A stretch of DNA of 64,000 bases from Trichoplax sp. H2 (GCA_003344405.1 NOWV01000183.1:93757-157756), one strand, 5' to 3'. Shown: positions 49,495 to 63,410, counted from the stretch's first letter. Made by a program: numbers and translations. The notes: generated by a model not told the origin, from the sequence alone.

Positions 49495-49518
49495 TATATA
49501 TATGTTAACATATATATA
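49495..49518. repeat. 24-bp perfect palindrome centred on GTTAAC
   Basis: Alternating TA arms of nine bases flank GTTAAC and are self-complementary. It can extrude as a cruciform. No function is visible. Confidence 0.7.
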
Positions 49519-50908
49519 GATTGATAAGTTCAGTAGGTATTTCTTATGCGGTAATTTACTAAAGGACGTCTATCTCTACTGAGTACGGGTAATCGGAGCG
49601 TAAGAGAACAAAATTGCTACAGTTAAGATTGTTAATGCTATTTTTTATGCAATAGCCCAAGCTTCGAGCGCGGTTTAAGCTAGATATAATAACTGCATAA
49701 GCACCTTACTTAAAAGGAGGTCTTCACATCTTGTGATAGCCTATAAATTACAGTTTACGTGTATTATAAAGTAAAGACAAATTATTTTGCTATTTAAGTT
49801 AAAACAGTAAATAGAATAGAATTTAATTTTATTTACAATTATTGTCCATTATACTCTACAAATGATGCTAAAAGATAAAGAAAAGTGTTAAAAATAATAG
49901 TTGGTTGTATTATACTATAACATTCATATAATGCTAAATATTTCCTAATTTATCAACTCAATAAAAAAATGGAGATACGATAATGTCGTGGTTGATCTTT
50001 AACTATCAAATAAGTTGATTATTCTCAAGCAATTGGACTGTGATTATTAATACTCCCAAAATATACCGATGCTGATCAGCATTTGTTATACTCTATGCAT
50101 ACTGTTACAGATTATTTTAGATTTTTTGTATATAAAACAAAATAACTAACACATTTATGCAATATCTAATAGTGATTAAAATTGTATTTGGCAATGAATA
50201 ACCACGTTAGTTTTAGTGTTACTTAAGATTAAATGTTCACAATTAAAATACATTTTAAAATAATCCCGATATAATATAACAAGCATCAGACAGTTAGGTA
50301 GATGGAATCTCAACGCAAGATTATTGCATGTATTGGTATATCTGTACGTTAGTTATTACACTTATAGCCTTACAACTAACCAATCTATTGAAAGATATTG
50401 TCAATACTGCAACATAAGAAGCACAAAAAATAAGAGGGTCATTGTTTTACCTCAACAATGTCCATTGAAGGAGCAAATAGTGTTGCTGAAATATATCGAC
50501 TTAGACGCTTTAGGAAAATTTAACTTGACGTTTGCATCATATTGTTAGTTTATGAATATATATTCATTACTAGCTAATGATTGTTATCAATTATAAATCC
50601 GTCTAACTGTCAATATTTGTTACTTGTAATGCTTAAATACTGTACTTTCATGAAGTAGTTATAATTAGCATTTTTTTATCACTAATAGCCACATAGCATG
50701 CAATATCATTGCAAAGGCCTATATTGACTTTCTCCTTCATATTCAATACGTAGAAATAGCTAAGAAATAATTATTATTATGTCTTAAATTCTAAATAACA
50801 GAAGAACATAATTGACCTTACAGATGTAAAATATGCAATAGGAAAACAATCATACGAGCAACTATCAGACGACTTTCTACATATATAATTTAACCTTATG
50901 TTATTTCA

Positions 50909-50914
50909 TTTATT
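50909..50914 (-). terminator. Possible poly(A) signal AATAAA
   Basis: tttatt on the plus strand gives AATAAA on the minus strand, about 80 nt after the stop codon of the Q/N/Y-rich gene. That is a usual spacing for a short 3' UTR. Confidence 0.5.
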
Positions 50915-50994
50915 TTAGCGTGTAAAGACTGAGTAAAGAGAGATTAATTTCTTTCCAATTCTTTGTTGAAATTGTATTGCTGAAACTCAAAGTC

Positions 50995-53900
50995 TTATCT
51001 CATACGTATCGATCCTTTACCCTTAGCTGACTGGGTACGTGGACGTGGAATCGGTGCATCGCTATTATCACCGCCATTGCGAGGACGCCTTGGAACATTA
51101 TTACTAGGTCCAGTTGTAACTCGCGCTCCACGATTTGGTGATGGGCGTCGATTATAATCTGCTTGATTGGAAGATTGGTTATAATTATCATTGTCCATTT
51201 CTTCATTGTAGCGATCATCAGGTGCATTATTACGGCGACTGTTAGCAGCTACACTAATCCTTCCACCTCGAGATTGACTTGCTGCGTTGTTACGACGTTC
51301 TCGATCATTACGTCCATAGTCTTGATTATCTAATCACATTTTGTAACAAAAATTAAATTTATTCGATTAGCTATCGTTTTTCCTCATACGTTAATTTTCT
51401 ATCCGCCACTTTATTAACATACATAAATAATACTAATTTCAAGCATTTGCTACGATTTTATGGTACTAATACCTAACAGAGAGTATACAAACACGTTCTA
51501 TTAAAAAATTATTTGATATCTAATTTACCTCGATCATAGTTTGAACCACTTTCATTATCTTGATTATAAAATTGTTGCGGTCGACGAAGCTTCATGCTTA
51601 CTCTTGCTGAAGGCTTTGGCCTTACAGAGTTATCTAAGATTGAAAAATTTCAGGTGAATTATGATAGTTGCAATAATGAAAGAAGCTCTTTATCCTGATT
51701 AAATTTAAATTTGGACACAAGAATAAATTTATTCAAAGCAATATCATCATGTTGTTGGCATAAATATATCGTCCACATTGATTATCAAATTAGTTTACCA
51801 TAATCTTCCATGTTTGATGGATTATCTTGCTGATTAGGTGATGTAGTAGCTTGATAATTTGCTGCAGATCTTCGATTCGGTGGCATACCAGAATTAGCCG
51901 GTCTTTCATCGCTAGATCTCGATGGCCCTGAATTCATATCTCTACCTCGGTTTCCACCAACAGAGACAGTAGCGCCTTTCGATACTCGAATAGTTCGATC
52001 TTGCGATGGTCTTCCCCCAACTTGCGTTGGTGGCTGTTTATTTCTACCTCCGCCATAACTAGGCTGATGTTGTGGTGATTCATTTGAAATATCTGAAGTC
52101 TCAGATTCCTCAATATTGAGAGCTAAATTGGAGCGACTATTGCCACCATTCCAAGATTTTTTATTATCAACACCAGCACGAGGACTTCTACGTATACCTG
52201 CAGTTGTGGATGGCTGTTGATAATTTGAATCTACCTGACTTCTTCCTACAGTTTCACCTGGATCATCAGCCGGTAATGGATATACTTGTAGATTTTTCAA
52301 ATTGTGGCCTAATACGGAATTTACGTAATTATCAGTCTGCTTTTGCTGTGGCTGTTGCTGTTGCTGTTGATTGCCATAAGAATCCCATTGATTTCCGCCA
52401 TTAGAATCGTTATAATCCTGATTATATTGCTGATTGTTATTATCATATTGATCATAGCTGCTGTAGCCTTGGTTAGCGTTTGAATCATAGCTATACTGGG
52501 CTGTATAACCTTGCTGGGATTGATCAGCAGTAGAACTGGGATTTTTGTAATCATAATAGGCTTTATTTTGAGACCCGCCATAACCTTGATTACTATAATT
52601 TTGATTCTGATAGGAGTTGGAATCATATCCATTACCATTAGAATAATTATTTCTCTCCGTATTGCGATTTGGTTGCGGATAGGAATTTGTAGATGGTTGA
52701 GGCTGTTGCCAGTTTTGTTCACCGCCAGTAAAATTAGGAGGTTTTCCTTTACTTTCATCAAGAATAGAAGGTCTACTTGATCTATTTGGTCGTTGATTAC
52801 TTTGATTGTACTGGTTGCTTGATTGCTGCTGATTAGTATAACTATCCTGGTAGTTCCCAGAATATGGACGACGCTGATTTGAGTAATCGCGTTCTTGCAT
52901 ATTAGAGTGAGCATTGTCATAATTAGACTGTGATGATCTATTCTGGCTCATAGCTGCATTGGGGCTTACATTTCGTTGATTGTAGTTAGATTCGTAGCCT
53001 TGCTGAGGGCTATAAGGTGCTTGCTTTCTGTTAGCATTATAATCATCGCTGCCATAAGAATAGGGTCGCTGATTTGCTTGCTGTGGCTGCTTTTGCTGTT
53101 GATTGGGATATTGATTGCCTCCGTAAGATTCGTCAGCAATGTTACTAGTGCTTTGATAGCCTGCTTTCATTTGATTTAGATTGTCGTACGATTGTGATGA
53201 GGCTAGAAGAGTGCCGAGAAGAGTCAATGAATTAGATTTATGAATACTTGGTATTAAACTACAGGCAAATATAATGCAAATATTTATACATTATTACTAA
53301 TGATACTTTTATTTCATTAAACATGATTAATATATCAAATTATGAGAAATTTTAGAAAATGAAGATTAAAAAGTTCAAGCTAAAATTGAGATAAAGTGTT
53401 CATAAAGAGTATATTATTCAACCCGATTATCAAGTATCGATTCATGGTTTACTTTACAGGTATAAGTATTGCTAAAAAATAATTTTCCCGGCTAAAGTAC
53501 GAGTATAAACGATAAACTATAAGTAAAAAGAAGACTGGGTGCTAATATACGAATGATTCCGCAATGTCATTATCTGCGGTGTATAGAAAAGACGAAATGA
53601 GTTGGTTATGAACTAGAAAAATGATCAATAATAAAAAGCCACGAAGGAATGATGGGAATAATTTACTTGTTAGTAATGTAAATTTAATGAAACTTAATTT
53701 AAACTATCTTTCTACAGGTAGAAGAATTTCCTGAAGAATTTGATTACTTAGGGCAATAAGACAACACAACGAAGGTAAAAGCACTAACAAATTCATCGCC
53801 ATTTCAATATATCACATGTATATCTGGTAATATTAAGAGGTAAAGTTTTTAAGGCGAAAATATTCTTGTAGAGAAGTAAGTTAAGGGATACTTAATGTCC

Positions 53901-56900
53901 ATTAGTAACAAGGGTTTTCAACAGAATGAAAAGTAAATTAAATCGTATTTTTGGGATTTTTGAGCAAAAATATTCTTCAGTAGGCTAAATGCATAGGACT
54001 ACCATCAAATGGATTCTAGTTCAGATATTCATCACCGATAATTATAAGAATTATATTCTGAGCTGTAGAAAACATTCTAATAAAATCTGTAGTATAAGAA
54101 TAGCAATTAAACATGCTATTGTTGCTATTTAGAAATTTTTTAGTCTTATAGTATACTCCAATGTTATTATCATCATTCATGATTATTTGAAAGTGTATCG
54201 ACAAAGAATTATGAGTTCAGAATGGTCAAATCGTGGCTATGAGGCTATCTGTTAACCAAATTTCACAGTTCAACACCTCCCGCCAGTCAATTAGAACCTT
54301 TAATGAATTAAATAATTTATCACTGTTGAAGCTATACTGTGCATGATGACTCAGATATTTACATTTCATAATTTCATAATAGATAAACAGGACCGAGTGA
54401 TTAAAGTAATGTCGTTACATATGTAACTCAAGGTAGCTTGATATTGAATTAGCACAAGAAGTTACTGCCATAAGCAAGTAATAAGTTGGAAGTTTAAATA
54501 GAAAACAAAAAGACATGAATCAATATTTAAATATCGTTATTATCATTTGTGTACATCTTATCGCATTTCATCTTATCCGACAACTATTATGCAGGTTGTA
54601 AGGAGCCTATTTTACTGTCTTCATCCGACCCAGGAAAAATTCTCATTAGACAGATACAATATAAGAGTAGTTAGGGAAAAGGTTAAAAATCAATTGGTAT
54701 AGCTTAATTCGAGACAAAACATATTCTTTATCGCATGAATAAAATAATATCGCTGATTTCAATTTTTGGTTTAGTTCTATAAGTAATATTATTATTTTAT
54801 CAGCTATTTTCACTAAAGCGTAGGTAAATTATGCGATCGAGTGCAAATAAATTGTCATCTTTAAAGAAATATGGTCCTACACTATATTTAATATAAAATA
54901 ATCATAATGACAAATATACGATTACAAACCATAAAGTAGCCTCCATTTTCTTGAGTTACTTATAGCTAAGACTATCTCGCGATAATTTTAGCTTCGTAAA
55001 TCAGTAAACTAGCTTCTTAAACTAAACGTAGTAACCGCTACAGATAAATTATTACACCTATCCAGATGAATGCAGGTAATAAATTAATGAGTCATTTATA
55101 TTACGCACAAATTAGTACCAGTGCAAATACTCTAGGGACAAGCACGTACGGACGTGAGATAACTTATTTTAAATAAATAATGAAAAACTTGTTTGTTTTT
55201 CCTTATTTAAAATTCTACTATAATGAAAACATGGAGGACAATACACTTTGGGATTAGTACCTAGATGATTCAACATTCCATGACTAAGTTAAAATTTAAT
55301 CAGCAGTTGTTTTAAAATACTATTGAAATAATAACTATCTAATGTGGATTGTCTATTACAGGAAAATGCTAACCTTCCATATCTATTTACGATAAATTTA
55401 ACCTATAGGTTATATAAAGGTATCTGATTTAGGATAAATGACAAAGAAATCTACTCTTGCGAATGAATTAGTCGAGAACTTGTTTCGGCTAAAAGTTTTA
55501 AATTTGGATAGAAATATTTATGTGTTACTCACAAATACACGCTATAAAACAGCTGCTTTTCAAATATAGCTCAAAAAAAATATACAGTCAACTATAAATA
55601 CTGAAGATAATTTGGAAGTCACATGAAAGTAAATTAGTTAAAAAATTAAATTATTCGGATTTTATAGTTGATACATAAAAAAGTCAACCTACATTCCCGA
55701 AATTATTTCAAATTAAGCGAAACTAGTCTGGACTTTAACTCTTACTTTATAAGCAAACAGATAAATAACTCTTATCTGATAGTTTACTTTTATAGTTGTT
55801 TCATTCTATCTAATAAAGTGTTATAAAAGTAACTCAAATTAGAACGTTACTTTTATAACAATTACTTCCTATTCTAATCGATCGTGTGGATTTATTTATA
55901 CAGGATTGATGATAAAGTCTTGACGTAACGATAAAATCATTAATATCTGGATAAATAATGCATTATGTCTTTAGTCAGCAGGATACTCTAGCAAAACTAT
56001 AGGTGGTCTGGACAAGAATAGATATGATAGTAATAGAAAGCCGTTCTTTTACTCAAGTACAAAATAATTTTCCTTTCAGTTACCAACAAAATTATTATTT
56101 GCAAGCAGACAATAACTACTATTATGACTTTGTGGCTGCTATGACTATACTCTCAATTTCTAAAAATGGTGATCGTAGCTATAAGTTGTCCCAATCTATA
56201 ACATTTATAGCCTAATTTAGTGCTTCATAAAATAGCAACTGTTACCTAAACTTCGTTTATTCTGATTTATCAGTTTAATGATCATCGATATTTGCCATGA
56301 TAACCATTTAATGGTGAACTTTTAATTAATCTTAGAGTAAATCAGACCTGAATTTAATAATAATTATTACTATGAATTCTCCTGAAAGTTATAGATGTTA
56401 TTGTGAATAACTTCTTTTGAAAGAGCATTATATTGTATTGCATATTCCTATTTTCCATTTACTTTAATATAAATAACCAAAAAAGTTTATTTGGTCATAC
56501 TGTATTATCTAGATAAAGTTAGTTTTAATAAGTTAATTTTAGACAAGAATATATAGTTAGGTAAGACATCAATAGTATGTAAGATAGCATCATACAGTAG
56601 CTTTCTTCTCGTAATTAGGCGAATTTATCAATGAAATAAAGTGGAATAATATGAAATTAAACGATAATAATGTCAGAGTGACCTTTATGATATGATTATG
56701 ATCCTTCAATGAAAAGATTTCATTGCGATATGTATGTGGCATATTCTAAGATAACTCGAAAGTCAATAACGACCGAGACATTAAGCGAAAGGAGAACTTT
56801 AAACATTATCCCAAAAAACTTAAACTAATATTTACAAAAGTAATAAAATGTAATAAGAGTATGAGATCACTTCAGATCGCTTTTATTAAACTGGAATCTG

Positions 56901-58252
56901 ATGCTTAAAATCGCATTAATAGGAATAATTCTCCCCAAACAGAAATATGGAGCAATGTTTTAATTAGCATAGCTTTTACTAAGGTAACAGTTCCTTCTAT
57001 ACAAATACTACAGTATAAGTAACGATACTATCTTTGCTATATACTGTAATTGAACGATCTAGCTTGAAATGAAGGCGAAGTGAGCGATAGTACTTCCATA
57101 TGAATTTTATATATTAGTTTAATATTTTTTCACTTTATGACAAGATGAGCTGTAAGTAATGATTTTATACTCAAACTTTTAACGTAAATGCTTCATTTCT
57201 AATGAGAGCTAATTCATGCTCGTAGTAACAATAAGCAAGCAATAGACTGAAGTCAATACAGTGAGTTCAATAGTAAATTAAGATGTTTTACACCTGCTAC
57301 ATAAAGATAATTCACTTACGATTATATTTGCCATAATTATTCTGTGTTCCTCCTCCTTGCACTGGGTAGGACTAATTACACAAGAAAATGATAACTTTAC
57401 ACTTTAAGAAATAGGCAACAATTATATGCAAAATTCAGTCATAGATAGAGTAAATTCTATGAAATGAGCGATTATTTATTATGCGAATAAAGACTTTTTT
57501 ATTAATCGTACCTACAGTATTCGAGCAATATTATTTTTTATACAGCATGATACTCGTAAGGTGAAATCGAAGCGTTTAACATTTATTTTAAAAAACGATG
57601 ATACGGTAAAGGATGTTAGTCTACTACTAAAAATAGGATATGAACAATATGCAGGTTTGTCTATTCTACTGTTTCAACTATTAACAGATAATATGCAGGT
57701 ATTAATGAGGAAATACTCTATTAGGTTCATTATTATTATTAACAATCACTAAAATAATCTCTTATACGCGTACGTTATCTGTTATCATTTTAATTTGTTA
57801 CCGGTGTTGTATAACGAAAAGATATCTCAGATAGAATTATACAGCTAGACAAGAGAGTAACTAGAGATTGAGAATATATCTAACTTAAAGACTGACATAA
57901 CCCAAAGCTCTGACAATCCTATCTTATTGTATGAGACTACCAAATAGTTCTACTGCTTTCCTTCCTGTATTTTAGTAACAGAAAAGTTCTATAGCTGCAC
58001 TTATTACTAGCATTATGAAGATTTTTATATATCTTAGCAGAATTGAATAAAGCAATAAAATCGTTACAGGTATCATGATGTTCTTATTATCGTGGAAAAC
58101 AGGCTAGGTTATGAGATTATTTTGCGCCTGTAAAACAAGTAGAAAATCCAGCTGAAAAACGCCTCACTAACCTGGTAATTGGACAATCCACTGTTATAAC
58201 CATTCGATTGCCTTCCTTGATAATAGTCTGATCTACTCGTATTAGAATTCAT
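50995..58252 (-). CDS. Prion-like Q/N/Y/S-rich protein, 658 residues, five exons
   Basis: Exons: 58252-58172, 57371-57320, 53202-51799, 51633-51529, 51329-50995. All are GT-AG with phases 0,1,1,1 matching, and the stop is at 50995. The ATG at 58252 opens MNSNTSRSDYYQGRQ; exon 2 adds SYPVQGGGTQNNYGKYN. Residues about 45-345 are low complexity, dominated by N, Q, Y, S, G and P with repeated QQ, NQ, YSN and SNQ words and one Q-run. A short ordered-looking segment follows (VNSVLGHNLKNLQVYPLPAD). The second half becomes Arg/Gly/Ser/Pro-rich (GGNRGRD, RRSPRAG, RPRTQSAKGKGS). There is no RRM, KH, zinc finger or membrane segment. Composition matches condensate-forming prion-like proteins, often RNA-associated, but no RNA-binding domain is visible, so function is unknown. 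Introns of 4.1 kb and 0.8 kb lie 5'. The antisense and shifted frames here are shadows of codon bias. Confidence 0.82.
53203..57319 (-). other. 4.1-kb intron of the prion-like gene
   Basis: AT-rich, with no exon that I can support on either strand. It contains a perfect hairpin at 55819-55860. The size is exceptional among the introns resolved in this window, which makes it a reasonable place for an enhancer or a nested non-coding RNA, although nothing specific is visible. Confidence 0.5.
55819..55860. repeat. Perfect 15-bp inverted repeat with 12-nt loop
   Basis: tgttataaaagtaac (55819-55833) pairs without mismatch with gttacttttataaca (55846-55860). It could form a stem-loop in the intron RNA or be a mobile-element remnant. 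Confidence 0.8.
57372..58171 (-). other. First intron of the prion-like gene
   Basis: This is an 800-bp intron with donor GTTAGTG and acceptor AATTAG. On the plus strand, 57546-57654 is an open stretch bounded by ATACAG and GCAG|GTTTGT. It resembles an exon, but no partner exon was found. Confidence 0.5.
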
Positions 58253-61200
58253 CTTCTAAGTAGCGGAAAATTCACAGTTTGCCGATACAGCTACAATCGA
58301 AAAATAAGAAATAAGACTAGAATTAACAAACTTAAGATAGGTAGAAATAACAAGAAAGACCGTTAGCTTAAGGCCAACGAACAAATAGAGTAAAATAGGT
58401 TGCCTTCTAAAACTATAAAACGCCAGTCACTAAATTCACTTATGTATAAATGTGAAGAGCTATGATAAAGTCGCCTCTATAGTGATGGTCTCCACTGAAG
58501 ATAGGTACATGATAAAACATTTAACTTTAATTTTACACGATGGGAAAACTATTAAATAATCTCTAAACTAGACTTAATACAGTTGTCAGTTGCTTAGTGT
58601 CTAATTTAAAGTAATGGATAGACTAGACAGACTAATTACGAGTGAATCAATTAACTTCCAGACTGTTTCGTATAATAAAATCTTTATTATACAACTACGA
58701 CTTGCCAATAGAAACGCTTTCAGATACTAATAATCTTCATTAGCATAGCAGATAAAAAGTGATGTCAAAAATGAGCACGAGGAGAGAATACAAACTATCT
58801 TCAAATAAGGTAGACATTCAACTAATAGACTCTACGCTTATTATGAAATGATCATCCAATGGTCGAAATAATATTATATACGATACTGGGACCCATAAGA
58901 TAGTAAATAAGTCTAGGACTATTTCTGCCGGTAGCTAGCTTGGCAAATGGCAAGATCCAGTAAAAATGGGCGTAGTATGTATGGTTATGTGCACTTTTTT
59001 GGCAATATTGCCAAAACCAATGCCGATAGTGTAAGGAAGAAATTGAAAGAATCAATTACAGGTTACTGGAATTAAATGAACGATTGTTAGTCATAGAGCT
59101 GAATATGGTTCATATTTTGCTCATTAAATGCTTGGCCAGACACGCATTTTAAGAACATCAAATAATGTTATAATACCAATTTCCTTTGCTATTATCAGAA
59201 TTACAGAAACTTTTCCACTCAAGATTCTAGTCCCTAATACTGAAAAGGTTGAAATTGTAGTCTGTTGTCTTTCAATGTATTGGCCGTGAAGGAAATTAAA
59301 AAAAGCTGAAATTGATACGTAGTCTGTTTTGCTATGATCTGTTGAAAATAACGATCGGTAAGGCTCATGGTTATAAAAGATGGCAACAAGGGTGTACAAT
59401 CAATGCGCCGAAACCATGAAAGTAAAAATGATTTATTGATTAAATGAACTTCATTTGAAAGTAACGGGTATCAGGATCGCCTAGGCAGGTGAAAAAAGTT
59501 CCGACATGGTTAAGAAAAGTCATACCAGACTTTGAGCAAAATTACAAATTTTTCTCTTACTTTAATAAAAAATTAGCATGGTTCGAGGTATCAATATCGT
59601 AATGATTTGGAAACACCGTTCATGATAAGAAAGGTAATGATAAAACACAGTTTAAGTAGCCTACTAGCCAATAATGATAAAATTAATTAGAAGGTACCGG
59701 TTAGCTGGGCAGATATAAATTAATTTAGCCTTCAAATTAAAAGCTTGAGTTACCGGTAACGAAGAAATAAACATGGAAGCGGTAGGAATGGATTAAAATC
59801 GAGCATCTAATTCATGACGCCTACTGCATGTGATATTATCAGGTTTTAGCACTAGACCACTAGATGGAAAAAACATGACGTCCTCTTGAAACGGACAACA
59901 GAAAATCACTTTTGCAGGGGCAATGGGTCCTTTAACGCCTCTTCATAGAGAGAATACGGGATCACATAGATTATGAATTTATCGTCTCATTTTAATCAGT
60001 AATCACTGGGAGAAAAAGGAGTTTATGATCCAACACTTTGCTTAGTGCTGACGATACTATGAAATCATTTGAGGTGAACGCAGGGAGGCAATCTTCATTT
60101 TTGAGCTAATGACTACAACTAGAACGGAAATCGTGAGAGATTTGAGCTTGCCATATATTTTAATGGTATTACTCATAATAACGTTGTAGCAGCCGTTCAA
60201 AGAGAAGATATCAACGGATAGTCATGGATCAGATAATTTATTCCAAGTTTAAGATTTATCGGAAATAAATTAAATACTCAAAAATTTGAATTAGTCGTGT
60301 AGATAAAACAGGACAATAAGCATATATTTAAAATACGAATTTAAAACATGTCAAAATGGGAATAGTAAAATTAGTCCATAGGGCACACTACGCAAACTTA
60401 TCGGAGAGCTAAACTGCTCTATTTGAAGGTTTTTTGATCATTTTCAATAATGATTGTAATTAAGAGACGGTAATTTTATTTAAAATGCGTTAGCAAAGGC
60501 AATAAGGAAAAGATATGGCGCGGGAACTGCCGTTAGTCAAGATCGCCAGAATTATCCTTTATGTTATACCAATAAAGAACAGAATTTTCTGGCCAACGCT
60601 TGATATAAGGTGATTACAGATTATGGGATAAAGATTTGGCTCCGGATAGAGTGACTTTAACTATTTAAAGTTCAAGAATTTCATGACATAGACCGACACT
60701 GTTTAAAGTTAATTGTAGTACTAGCTCGACAGTATCATGCTATAGTGCCGGTGATAATTATAATCCGCTATACTTACACTATCTTATTGACTTTGAATAT
60801 GGTAGATAGATGTAATACTAGCATAAAATACCAATAAATCAAAAAAAGGATACCAGCAAATGGAAGTAACTCAATTGTAGATGCTATGACCCGAAGTTAT
60901 TTGAAATAAGAAACATACACCGTTCGATATTCAATCACCTAAGAAAATTTGTTCGGTAATGGTTGTAAGTTGGTAGTAAGTTGGTAGTAAGTTGGCTTTA
61001 CACTGTTAGCGTGTAAACTATTAACGCTCGACAATGGCTACACAGTGAGTCAATCATTTTAGCCTTGTTGGGAATAAACGGGTAGAGATGGAGACAAAAA
61101 AAAAGGAAGGCATTGAGATAGAGGTTAAAATATAAGTAGTAACTGTTGTTGTTGTTGTTTTTGTTGATAGAAATAAGAGACAAAAGATACATGTGCTATG

Positions 61201-62640
61201 TTGCAAAATGAAGTTTTGTCTATAAGGAATTGATGCTAAATTAGCCGTTGACAGAGTAAAAAGAAGAGTAAGAGATTAGTAGTTTGAAGCTATTAGATCA
61301 CTTTTTTTTCAGCATTTATTTCTACTTGATAGTATAGAAAAAACGGTGGTTGCCCTTGTTTTTTCTGGGGGAGGGGGCGATCCAGAAAAACAAGTATAGA
61401 TTGATTAAACTGATCGTTTGATCAATTTGAACTTCCTATTCCATTAGAAAAAGTGATTTTTCCTCGGATTAAATTATACTCTCTTCCATCTATCATTATG
61501 CCTTTTTACAACACTTTATTCTATTAGGTATAATCGACTCACATTGATATAAAACCAAACTTAGCAAACGGTAAGAATTAAAACTAGTAACACAGTCGTT
61601 ATTTTCCATTTTACCAGCGTTACTTGCAGAAAAATGATCAAAAGTCATATTCTGGTTTAACGTTAAAATAATATATTTAAACTTACCTATTGACTCACTC
61701 AAGTTTGTAATAAAAAAAGGCCAATAACTAAATGAAAGCCGAATTGTTGTATTTTTTTCCTCTTTCCTTTTAATTAATGCTAGTATCGTTGAATAATCCA
61801 ATTGAATCGCAATCTTCTTTTATCTAAATATATCAGCAAGATTTAGTGGATAGGATAAATTTGAACGACAGTATTGAGTAATGATTTATACTAGCGATTC
61901 AGTATGGGGTTTGGCTAGCTTAAGTTAGCTTTAATAACAGCACGCCGATATCAAATTATGCAAACTAACTGGATCGATTTTGGTATACCATGTATTGCTA
62001 CGATGAGGAGATGAGTAGCTATACAATTTGAATTTTTTATCATGGCTTTAGCCTTGACTCATAGATAATTTTATTCTATTCATTTCTTAATTGTTTTCCC
62101 TTCTTGTCTTCTCCTCGGCAAGGATAAAAGATGCTAAACGTGATCGATTGACCAATAATACAACACTTACCACTGCGGGGTATACATATGGTGTTGAAGA
62201 ATACAATTATTGTCATTAGTATTCATATTATGACTTTCTTCTATCATGCTGATTTAAATTAGATCGCCATCACCACGCCCAGACGCTCAGTTATTGCCCT
62301 TAGTGACAAGGAATGTTATTCTATCAATCATTGACATTGGCTTTCAATTAATGAATCATGGCGAAATAATGTTCAAATCCACAACCGTTGTTATTTAATC
62401 ATTTCAACGACCCAAAGCCATTAATACAATAGATTAACTTCTATTTATTTCCATCATCAAAGGTATAGATGGCAATTGGCGTGGCTTGATTTCAATGTTA
62501 AATGTATCTTGACAGTTAGCCTGTACAAATAGCTTCAATATGTTTTCCCATATTAAACTAGTTAGTAGTGAATCCATTCTATCCATTCGATCACGTGAAG
62601 GAGCTCAACGACTGTCTGTTTAAATGACAGGGTTTGTCAT
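58253..62640. other. Intergenic DNA, no secure gene
   Basis: AT-rich. It contains the presumed promoter side of the prion-like gene. Minus-strand frames at 58852-59055, 59124-59399 and 61496-61801 are somewhat protein-like. The last ends at a consensus donor (ATAG|GTAAGT), but none has a recognisable motif or a joined exon. A short gtaagttggta repeat lies near 60965-60995. No palindrome islands occur here. Confidence 0.4.
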
Positions 62641-63410
62641 CAATCCAAGTTAGCGGAAGAACTTTTTTCTGTAATGGTATCCTTCATAGCAGGCTCATCA
62701 TGACATCTATAATTACATATGGAATAATATGGAAAGAACGGTAGAAAGATCGAATTGTGTACTTTAAATGCCAGTTAGTAGAGGAACTTTTTCGCCAAAG
62801 ACATTCTCTTCGTAACGGGCTCATCATAACGTGTACCGTTAAATATAAAATAATGAGATCATAATAGTGCAAAGATTGAAATATGTACTTTAAATATAAT
62901 TTGGTGGAAGAACTTTCCAGGTAGAGACATTTCCTTCATAATGCGCTCATCATAACGTCTACAATTACATATGAAATAATATAAAAATAGTAGAAAGATT
63001 GAAATATATAGATCGAATATGCACATTAAATGCTAGCTAGCAAAGAAACTTTTTCGCTAAAGACATTTCTTTCAATACGGTCTCATTATAAGTCCTATAA
63101 TTACATATGAAATAGTGTGACAATAATAAAAAAGAGATCGAAATGTATGCCTTAAATGCCAATTAGTGGACCTTTTTCGGCAAAGACATTCCCTTCATAA
63201 CGGGCTCATCATAAGTTCTACGATTATACAAGAAATAGGGTGACAATAATAGTAGAAAGGTCGAATTATATGCGTTAAATGCCCGTTAGCAGCAGCACTT
63301 TTTCGGCAAAGATATTTCTTTAACAACGGACTCCTCATAACGTCTACAATTACGTATCAAATAATGTGAAAATAATCGTAGAAAGATTGAAATATATACT
63401 TTGTACGGGA
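62641..63410. repeat. Minisatellite, six diverged units of about 127 bp
   Basis: Units share ttaaatgccagttag, gaactttttcg, aaagacattccttcataacg, gctcatcataacgtctacaa, ttacatatgaaataat and gtagaaagattgaaatatat. The pentamer-rich anchor aactttttc recurs near 62656, 62783, 62909, 63046, 63169 and 63297. Copies differ by many substitutions, so the array is old. It lies shortly before the terminal gap. Confidence 0.88.

Larger units (their letters stand above)
42987..50908. other. About 8 kb without a supported gene
   Basis: Strongly AT-rich with stops in all frames. The only moderately long frames (43377-43625, 47167-47358, 50324-50548) show no motif or convincing splice sites, and the 47167 frame lacks an ATG. 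It contains one 60-bp tandem duplication and a TA-arm palindrome, entered separately, and very few TACTG words. It may hold 5' exons and regulatory DNA for the 41-43 kb gene, or non-coding RNA genes I cannot recognise. Confidence 0.4.

Noticed and set aside
52321-52920. Long open frame rich in I, M and T overlapping the prion-like exon
   Set aside because: It is the +1 shadow of the N/Q/Y-rich exon; AAT, CAA and TAT codons read out of frame give Ile, Met and Thr. The in-frame exon has matching splice phases, this one does not.
59124-59399. 91-codon minus-strand frame with hydrophobic C-terminal part
   Set aside because: No motif, no linked exon and no clear splice sites; mentioned only as part of the intergenic region.
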